A stretch of 11,514 nt of DNA from Armatimonadota bacterium (lineage in GTDB: Bacteria; Armatimonadota; Armatimonadia; Armatimonadales; Armatimonadaceae). The stretch is taken from assembly GCA_014379275.1 (NCBI GenBank), contig JACMMA010000287.1:1-11514 (forward strand). The letters are read 5' to 3'. This document shows, one piece after another, positions 6,938 to 11,514 of this stretch (position 1 is the first letter of the stretch; every line of letters begins with the position of its first letter). A model generated the notes under the pieces. It was not told where the DNA came from, did not search any database, and saw only the letters and a program-made list of their open reading frames with translations. A program made the translations under genes and the position numbers.

Positions 6938-8014
6938 ATGCGAATACTGATAACTGGAGGGGCTGGTTTTGTAGGCTCCCGCCTCGCGATGCTTTTTCGT
7001 GACGAAAACCAACGGACCGAAATCGTCACATTCGACAATCTGAAGCGGCGCGGTGCGGAACTCAATCTGCCTGCTTTTGCCGCACGTAATATCGGCTTTG
7101 TTCACGGCGATGTGCGCTCCCAGAACGATCTAGACAACCTCCCAGGGGAATCGTTCGACCTCGTGATCGATGCCGCCGCCGAACCCAGCGTCCACGCCGG
7201 CACGAGCGGTTCGCCCTCCTACGTGCTGGAAACCAACCTGCTCGGCACTCTGAACCTCTTAGAGACTGTCCGCAAACGCGGCGGATGCGGGGCGTTTTTA
7301 TTTCTGTCGACGTCACGCGTGTATAGCATCGCGCCGCTCCGCGGTATCGCTCTGACGGAAGCCGCGACACGATTCGAGATAGGCGAGGTGCAAACCGTCG
7401 CCGGGGTGACGCAAGCCGGGATCAACGAAACGTTTCCGACCGACTCAGCGCGTTCCCTATATGGAGCCTCAAAACTTGCCTCCGAGCTAATGGTTCAGGA
7501 GTACGCCGACACCTATAAAATTCCGACAGTCATCAACCGATGCGGTGTGATCGCCGGTCCCGGTCAATTCGGCAAAGTGGACCAGGGAGTCTTTACCCTG
7601 TGGGTCGCGAACCACTACTTCAACAAAGGATTGCGGTATACCGGGTTCGGAGGACAGGGCAAACAGGTACGTGACCTTCTCCACCCGGACGATCTGTTCG
7701 CACTGCTTCGCGCCCAGACCGCGCAGATCAACGACGTATCGGGGCAGGTATTCAACGCCGGCGGCGGTCGCCATGTTTCGGTATCGCTTGCGGAACTGAC
7801 CACGCTTTGCCGCACAGCGACCGGGAACGATGTCGCCATCGGAACAGATCCGACCACCGCTGCCGTGGATATACCGCTGTATCTTTCCAACTCGGCGCGG
7901 GCGGCGGAAACGTTTGGGTGGACACCGAAGAAGGACGCGACGATCATCGTCGGCGAGATCGCAGAGTGGCTAAAGCACAATGAGACGGCTCTTCGCCCCT
8001 TGTTCGCCGGCTAA
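6938..8014 (+). CDS. Extended SDR epimerase, CDP-paratose/tyvelose 2-epimerase-like
   Basis: A 358-residue NAD-dependent sugar-nucleotide enzyme. The Rossmann motif TGGAGFVGS is at 6-14, D33 at the end of the second strand favours NAD, AAAEPSVHA is at 79-87 and ETNLLGT at 98-104. The active site is complete: STSR (124-127), Y175 and K179 in SLYGASK. GVIAGPGQFGKVDQGVFTLWV (203-223) and GFGGQGKQVRDLLHPDDL (236-253) are the features that make me place it with CDP-paratose 2-epimerase (RfbE/Tyv) rather than UDP-galactose epimerase. That enzyme epimerises C2 of CDP-paratose to CDP-tyvelose, but the exact substrate is not shown, and no CDP-sugar synthesis genes (rfbF, rfbG, rfbS) are in the window. 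Start ATG 6938, 12 nt after the MtlD stop; AAGGA at 6918-6922 is 15 nt away, longer than ideal. Probably last gene of its unit, since the 599-nt gap follows. Confidence 0.85.
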   Translation: MRILITGGAGFVGSRLAMLFRDENQRTEIVTFDNLKRRGAELNLPAFAARNIGFVHGDVRSQNDLDNLPGESFDLVIDAAAEPSVHAGTSGSPSYVLETNLLGTLNLLETVRKRGGCGAFLFLSTSRVYSIAPLRGIALTEAATRFEIGEVQTVAGVTQAGINETFPTDSARSLYGASKLASELMVQEYADTYKIPTVINRCGVIAGPGQFGKVDQGVFTLWVANHYFNKGLRYTGFGGQGKQVRDLLHPDDLFALLRAQTAQINDVSGQVFNAGGGRHVSVSLAELTTLCRTATGNDVAIGTDPTTAAVDIPLYLSNSARAAETFGWTPKKDATIIVGEIAEWLKHNETALRPLFAG

Positions 8015-8069
8015 CAGGGGTTCCGAGGGGGGATATCACAAACCACACTCGGATGAGGGAATCGAGTTG

Positions 8070-8178
8070 GTACCAGCCATGTATCAAACTGAGTTGCGCA
8101 CCGCTCATAATTTATGTAATATTACAGAGTAGCATTTTGTTGTATGTTGGTAATGTCTCAGTTGATACTATCTCGTAC
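8070..8178. repeat. Imperfect inverted repeat, about 23-bp arms, 63-nt spacer
   Basis: The left arm is 8070-8093 and the right arm 8157-8178. Aligning the left arm with the reverse complement of the right arm gives GTAC, AG, A, GTATCAA and CTGAG in common: 19 matches, three mismatches and two single-base gaps. The core GTATCAAACTGAG (8081-8093) pairs with CTCAGTTGATAC (8157-8168) apart from one bulged A. TA dinucleotides sit near both outer ends (8071-8072, 8176-8177). The structure could be a long RNA stem-loop in the 3' region of the SDR transcript, a MITE-like insertion of about 109 bp, or a binding-site pair. Confidence 0.5.
8115..8126. promoter_or_regulatory. Perfect 12-bp palindrome TGTAATATTACA
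   Basis: TGTAAT is followed directly by ATTACA, a perfect two-fold symmetric site of the kind bound by dimeric regulators. Its centre (8120.5) lies within 4 nt of the centre of the surrounding inverted repeat (8124.5). It could be an operator or the tip of a stem-loop; in AT-rich sequence of this length chance is not excluded. Confidence 0.3.
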
Positions 8179-8604
8179 AGACACTTTCTCTCAGTCTTAA
8201 GCGAGCCCAGCCAGCTCACTGTTTAGTATGGTTACATTTGCTTAGCCGCAGTATATTGAAAAAACTTTAGCATTTGTCAAATCCTCTTTCCCTACATCCG
8301 CAATGCTGTACGGAGCCATCATGCCGGGTGCTCGGTGATCACACATCAGGAAAAAAGGTACCGAAGCCATCGCTTTCTCAGACCAAAATTATTCAGATGT
8401 TGAACGCGATAATGTCTGCAACAACATGAATACGTTTCGATAATGTTTTTAATACGCTCCAACGCGGTAAAGCCGGTATTGCTGATACAAAGAAATACTC
8501 GATTCGCTCCCGTGCAAAGTCGCCCAGTCGCATGATAACGAAACCCGGGACCAGGTTGTTCCGGATACTATTATGCAGACGTCATTGTTGCTGAAACAGT
8601 CACG

Positions 8605-8609
8605 AAAGG
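8605..8609 (+). promoter_or_regulatory. AAAGG, weak Shine-Dalgarno between two possible starts
   Basis: The AAAGG ends 4 nt before GTG 8614 and 13 nt before ATG 8623. Neither spacing is ideal: one is short and the other long. It does not decide between the two starts, which differ by three residues. Confidence 0.35.
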
Positions 8610-8613
8610 TATT

Positions 8614-9693
8614 GTGTCATTTATGTCAGTCGCCATTGTCACCGGTTCGTCCGGACTTATAGGGAGTGAAACCGTGAAATTCCTCCACGAGAAGGGAATG
8701 GATGTTGTTGGAGTGGATAACGACATGCGGTCCTATTTTTTCGGGAGCGATGCGTCCACAAAGTGGAACACGGCAAAGCTTACGGATTCGCTCTCCCGCT
8801 TCTCGCACCGCGCCGTGGACGTCCGTGACGAGCCGGGCATCAACGCCCTCTTCAGCGAATTCGGGAGCGATATATCCCTGGTGGTTCACACAGCGGCGCA
8901 GCCATCGCACGACTGGGCGGCGCGCGAACCGCTGACAGATTTTACGGTGAACGCTAACGGCACCCTGGTCATGCTTGAGGCGACGCGCAAACACGCACCC
9001 GACGCGGTCTTCCTGTTCACCTCGACCAACAAAGTGTACGGCGATACCCCGAACGATCTACCGCTGATCGAAACCGAAACGCGGTGGGAGTGCGATCCGT
9101 CGCACCCGTTCGCCGAGCACGGCATAGACGAGTCGATGAGCATCGATCAGAGCAAGCACAGCATTTTCGGCGCGAGTAAAGTGGCCGCCGACATTCTTAC
9201 GCAAGAGTATGGGCGGTATTTCGGCATGAAAACCGGCACCTTCCGCGGGGGCTGTTTGACGGGTCCCGCACATAGCGGCGCGGAACTGCACGGATTTTTG
9301 GCGTATTTAATCAAGTGTATTGTCACGGGTAAGCCGTATACTATCTTCGGGTATAAGGGTAAGCAGGTACGTGATAACATCCACTCCTATGATCTGGTGA
9401 ACGCTTTCTGGAATTACTTTCAGAACCCAAAACCGGGTGAAGTCTATAACATGGGTGGGTCGCGCCATTGCAACGTTTCGATGCTGGAAGCGATCTCAAT
9501 GGTAGAGGAAATGACCGGCAAGAAATTGACCTACACTTTATCCGATGACAACCGGGCGGGAGATCACATCTGGTATGTGTCTGATGTTCGCAAATTCCAG
9601 AACCATTTCCCCAATTGGGCTTATACCTACGATTTGAAGCGAACACTCGCGGAAATGGTTGCTGCGACCCAGGAAAGGCACGGCGCGAAATGA
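8614..9693 (+). CDS. Extended SDR (NAD-dependent epimerase/dehydratase-like) with Phe at the catalytic Tyr position
   Basis: A 359-residue protein from GTG 8614, or 356 from ATG 8623; the ATG version, beginning directly at SVAIVTGSSGLIGSE, looks more typical. Residues here count from GTG. The NAD-binding motif TGSSGLIGSE is at 10-19, the acidic D35 at the end of the second strand, AAVDVRDE-like sequence near 67-73, HTAAQPSHDWA at 92-102 and NANGT at 113-117. FTSTNKVYG (135-143) supplies the active-site Ser/Thr. The YxxxK motif is SIFGASK (183-189): K189 is kept but the tyrosine is F185, codon TTC at 9166-9168. FRGGCLTGP (210-218), GFLAYLIKC (227-235) and FGYKGKQVRDNIHSYDL (245-261) parallel the upstream SDR and place both near CDP-paratose 2-epimerases. 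I recall homologues with Phe here too, so this may be a subfamily trait rather than a defect. Substrate unknown. It overlaps the GT2 gene by 4 nt (ATGA). Confidence 0.82.
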   Translation: MSFMSVAIVTGSSGLIGSETVKFLHEKGMDVVGVDNDMRSYFFGSDASTKWNTAKLTDSLSRFSHRAVDVRDEPGINALFSEFGSDISLVVHTAAQPSHDWAAREPLTDFTVNANGTLVMLEATRKHAPDAVFLFTSTNKVYGDTPNDLPLIETETRWECDPSHPFAEHGIDESMSIDQSKHSIFGASKVAADILTQEYGRYFGMKTGTFRGGCLTGPAHSGAELHGFLAYLIKCIVTGKPYTIFGYKGKQVRDNIHSYDLVNAFWNYFQNPKPGEVYNMGGSRHCNVSMLEAISMVEEMTGKKLTYTLSDDNRAGDHIWYVSDVRKFQNHFPNWAYTYDLKRTLAEMVAATQERHGAK

Positions 9694-10565
9694 CAGAAAG
9701 CACTATCCAGACAGTTTCCGAGTTTACGCCAGAGCAGGAATCGGTGTTGTCTATTGTGATCCCGGCACACAACGAGGAAGGATGTATCGCGTCCACGGTA
9801 GAAGCGTTGTACGCTAAACTTTCCGAGGAAAAAATCGCGCACGAGATCCTGGTCATCAACGACAACAGCAAGGACACGACCGAGGCGATCTTGCAGGGGC
9901 TACAGAAAACTATCCCCTCTTTGCGATATATAAACAATCGCCCCCCGAACGGTTTCGGGTTTGCCGTACGTGCCGGGTTGGCGAGTTTCAAAGGCGATGT
10001 CGTTGCCGTGTATATGGCAGATGCGTCGGACCGCCCCGAGGATTTAGTGCAGTACTGGCGCACGCTCTGGGCGAAGGAAGTAGACTGCGTGTTCGGCAAC
10101 CGCTGGGCTAAAGGGGCGAGGGTGGTGGATTATCCGCAGCATAAATTGTTGATCAACCGCGTAGCCAACGTCTTCATCGCCACGTTGATGGGAACGCGCT
10201 ATTACGACAGCACCAACGCCTTCAAGATGTATCGCCGCCACGTCATCGAAGGCATTCAGCCCTTACTCTCGCATCACTTCAATCTCACAATCGAGCTACC
10301 TTTGAAATCACTGGTGCGTGGATATTCGTATGCCGTGGTGCCGAACGATTGGATCAACCGTAAAACCGGCGTGTCGAAGCTGAAAATTCAGGAGATGGGG
10401 TCCCGGTACCTGTTCATTCTGCTTTACTGCCTGCTAGAAAAGTTGCTGTCACGCGGCGACTACCATCGTTTCAAATATGAGAAACAACTGGAAGCAGCGA
10501 GGGTATTCGAGGAAGGCACCGGAGCAGTACAACTGAGTACGCCTCCTGTCTCCGCCCCGCGATGA
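9690..10565 (+). CDS. GT2 glycosyltransferase, DPM1/polyprenyl-phosphate type
   Basis: A 291-residue GT-A fold enzyme. After a polar 18-residue lead come VIPAHNEEG (23-31), INDNSKDTT (56-64) with the nucleotide-binding aspartate, NGFGFAVRAGL (87-97), and MADASDRPEDL (109-119), which holds the metal-binding acidic motif. The second half has FGNRWAKGARVVDYP (135-149), DSTNAFKMYRR (173-183), HFNLTIELPLKSLVRGYSY (196-214) and NRKTGVSKLKIQEMGSRYLF (223-242). This pattern is like dolichol-phosphate mannosyltransferase (DPM1) relatives, which move a sugar from a nucleotide donor to a polyprenyl phosphate at the cytoplasmic face. There is no C-terminal pair of membrane helices; one hydrophobic stretch (239-253) may bind the membrane. 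Donor and acceptor are not shown. ATG 9690 overlaps the SDR stop (ATGA), and AGGAAAGG (9671-9678) lies 11 nt upstream, one of the few good ribosome sites in the window. The tight coupling suggests the SDR makes or modifies its donor. Confidence 0.88.
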   Translation: MTESTIQTVSEFTPEQESVLSIVIPAHNEEGCIASTVEALYAKLSEEKIAHEILVINDNSKDTTEAILQGLQKTIPSLRYINNRPPNGFGFAVRAGLASFKGDVVAVYMADASDRPEDLVQYWRTLWAKEVDCVFGNRWAKGARVVDYPQHKLLINRVANVFIATLMGTRYYDSTNAFKMYRRHVIEGIQPLLSHHFNLTIELPLKSLVRGYSYAVVPNDWINRKTGVSKLKIQEMGSRYLFILLYCLLEKLLSRGDYHRFKYEKQLEAARVFEEGTGAVQLSTPPVSAPR

Positions 10566-11514
10566 AAGACCGTCCGTCTCCCCTGGTCCCGATATTCACC
10601 GGGCTAGCTGCGGCGGTCGCCCTCGCCGCCCTTCTGGCGTTCCCGAACGCCGTGCCGGACAACACGCTCGATTCATCGTGGAGCGCGGCGTTCGCGTATT
10701 TTTTCGGGGAGCGGTTCCGCGCCGGCGTGGATTATATTTTCACCTACGGTCCGCTCGGATTTCTACTGACCGCATACTTCGACCCGAAGACCTTTTATCT
10801 TAAGTGGCTCTACGAAGTTTCGCTCAAAGCATACATCGTGTGGGAAATCGTGCGATTATCCCGGTTGCCTGACGCGCGCGGCGACGTGCCTCCGTGGTGG
10901 CGGGGGCTTATACCGCTTCTTGTCGCGGCGGTGATGTGGGCATTTTCGGTGTATCCGGGTTTTGTTTACACTACCGATGCCTGGGCGTACGTCGTATTCC
11001 TGGTACTGGCGACGGCTCCCATCGTGGACCGCGACTTCGGCGGGGGGCGGCTACTCGCAACGGTGCTAATCGTCGCTCTGCTATCGCTCGCCAAGGCCAC
11101 ACTCACCGTACTCGCGTTGCCCGTGATCATCGTGTGCGCCTTGCGGATCGGCTCGAAAGACAAGCCTCCGCCGGCATGGCAGTCGCCCCTTCTATTATTC
11201 CCGGTGATCTGGCTCATCTCGTGGTTTCTGCTCGGGCAGGACTTGGGGAACATCGCCCCGTTCTTCGCGGGGTCGTTCTCGGTGGCGAGTGGCTACAACG
11301 AGGCGATGGCTTTCGCAACGCCGGAGTACCGCAACAGTATTGCCCCGATGACGGCGGCTATTGTCGCACTGGTCAGTCTACTCATCGCACTTCGCATCCA
11401 GGGCGACACGTTAGTTAACAATAAACGGGAAATCGCGCTACATGCCGTGTACCTGTGTCTGGTCGCGCTGCTGTTGCTTCTGTCATGGAAACACGGTTTT
11501 ACCCGGGGGGGAAA
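10562..11514 (+). CDS. Large polytopic membrane protein, family of unknown function, 3' end outside window
   Basis: The frame is open from ATG 10562 to the right edge: 317 complete codons with no stop, so the gene continues beyond the window. The ATG overlaps the GT2 stop (ATGA) with no Shine-Dalgarno sequence, which points to translational coupling. A first membrane segment (about 9-27) is followed by LDSSWSAAFAYFFGERF (36-52) and FTYGPLGFL (60-68). More hydrophobic segments lie near 114-131, 141-153, 165-194, 208-224, 260-277 and 293-308. GQDLGNIAPFFAGSFSVASGY (225-245) and SWKHGFTR (308-315) are distinctive blocks that I recall from uncharacterised membrane proteins next to glycan genes. 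The long acidic first loop and many helices are GT-C-like, so a polyprenyl-linked sugar transferase is plausible but not shown. It probably works with the GT2 and SDR encoded directly upstream. Confidence 0.8.
   Translation, partial: MKDRPSPLVPIFTGLAAAVALAALLAFPNAVPDNTLDSSWSAAFAYFFGERFRAGVDYIFTYGPLGFLLTAYFDPKTFYLKWLYEVSLKAYIVWEIVRLSRLPDARGDVPPWWRGLIPLLVAAVMWAFSVYPGFVYTTDAWAYVVFLVLATAPIVDRDFGGGRLLATVLIVALLSLAKATLTVLALPVIIVCALRIGSKDKPPPAWQSPLLLFPVIWLISWFLLGQDLGNIAPFFAGSFSVASGYNEAMAFATPEYRNSIAPMTAAIVALVSLLIALRIQGDTLVNNKREIALHAVYLCLVALLLLLSWKHGFTRGG

Larger units (their letters stand above)
8015..8613. other. 599-nt AT-richer intergenic stretch without a recognisable gene
   Basis: No convincing gene was found on either strand. 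A hand count over 8101-8580 gives about 43% GC, clearly below neighbouring genes. The left part holds an inverted repeat and a palindrome (listed separately), preceded by a weak 5-bp hairpin (ACTCG 8047-8051, CGAGT 8063-8067). The middle has a short palindrome ATTTGTCAAAT (8272-8282) and a 9-bp direct repeat CGATAATGT (8407-8415, 8438-8446). The right part has possible but weak -10 sequences (TATTAT 8569-8574) without a good -35. No intrinsic terminator with a T-run is visible after the SDR stop at 8014. The longest small frames (for example minus strand 8533-8393, 46 codons) have about 43% GC in third positions, so no coding bias. It may hold the promoter of the downstream unit, a small RNA, or remnants of an insertion. 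Confidence 0.6.

Noticed and set aside
8272..8282. Short palindrome ATTTGTCAAAT as an operator
   Set aside because: Only 5-bp half-sites in AT-rich sequence; too likely by chance.
8407..8446. Direct repeat CGATAATGT (two copies, 31 nt apart) as operator sites
   Set aside because: A 9-mer repeat somewhere in 600 nt is expected at near-chance frequency, and no regulator or promoter evidence supports it.
8393..8533. 46-codon minus-strand frame in the gap, with words such as RERIEYFF that recall the C-terminus of some transposases
   Set aside because: Only one short stretch is suggestive, third-position GC (20 of 46) is no higher than the region, there is no ribosome site, and the frame stops without a continuing match. 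Kept only as a reason to run BLASTX on the gap.
1..11514. CRISPR array, tRNA or rRNA genes
   Set aside because: No regularly spaced direct repeats, no tRNA-like cloverleaf and no rRNA-like conserved sequence were seen on either strand.

Overview
The window is about 11.5 kb of bacterial chromosome. Hand counts of sample coding lines give roughly 55-70% GC. An O-antigen-ligase-like protein suggests a diderm (Gram-negative type) cell envelope. Many starts lack a clear Shine-Dalgarno sequence. The phylum cannot be assigned from the sequence alone; an environmental lineage of the Armatimonadota, Planctomycetota or Acidobacteriota kind is only a guess.

Layout. (1) Positions 1-144 hold the 3' end of a pterin-4a-carbinolamine dehydratase gene on the + strand. 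Its stop overlaps the stop of a convergent minus-strand unit. (2) That minus-strand unit reads leftward from 3691: a GT-C-type membrane glycosyltransferase (3691-2429), an O-antigen ligase/polymerase-like protein (2340-808) and protein-L-isoaspartate O-methyltransferase pcm (821-141). The last two genes overlap by 14 nt. (3) A very short divergent region (3692-3750) carries a good -10 hexamer. (4) A plus-strand run follows: a polytopic membrane protein of GT-C-like appearance (3751-5055), a PnuC-type nicotinamide riboside transporter (5063-5731), a mannitol-1-phosphate 5-dehydrogenase family protein (5789-6925) and a CDP-paratose/tyvelose-epimerase-like SDR (6938-8014). (5) A 599-nt AT-richer stretch (8015-8613) holds no recognisable gene. 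It contains an imperfect inverted repeat of about 23 bp with a perfect 12-bp palindrome near its centre. (6) A second plus-strand unit is tightly packed with two ATGA start/stop overlaps: a second SDR whose catalytic-tyrosine position is Phe (8614-9693), a DPM1-like GT2 glycosyltransferase (9690-10565) and a large membrane protein that runs off the right edge (10562-11514).

Working model (inference). Most of the window is a surface-glycan locus. The SDR enzymes would make or modify a nucleotide sugar. The GT2 enzyme would load a sugar onto a polyprenyl phosphate on the cytoplasmic face. The GT-C-like membrane proteins and the ligase-like protein would act on lipid-linked sugars at the outer face of the inner membrane. 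PnuC and the MtlD-family enzyme fit a polyol/NAD side branch, but nothing in the sequence ties them directly to the glycan. pcm and the dehydratase look like housekeeping neighbours. I do not see a defence, mobile or otherwise clearly novel system. The best candidates for something undescribed are the Phe-for-Tyr SDR paired with its GT2 and membrane partner, and the structured non-coding gap before them.
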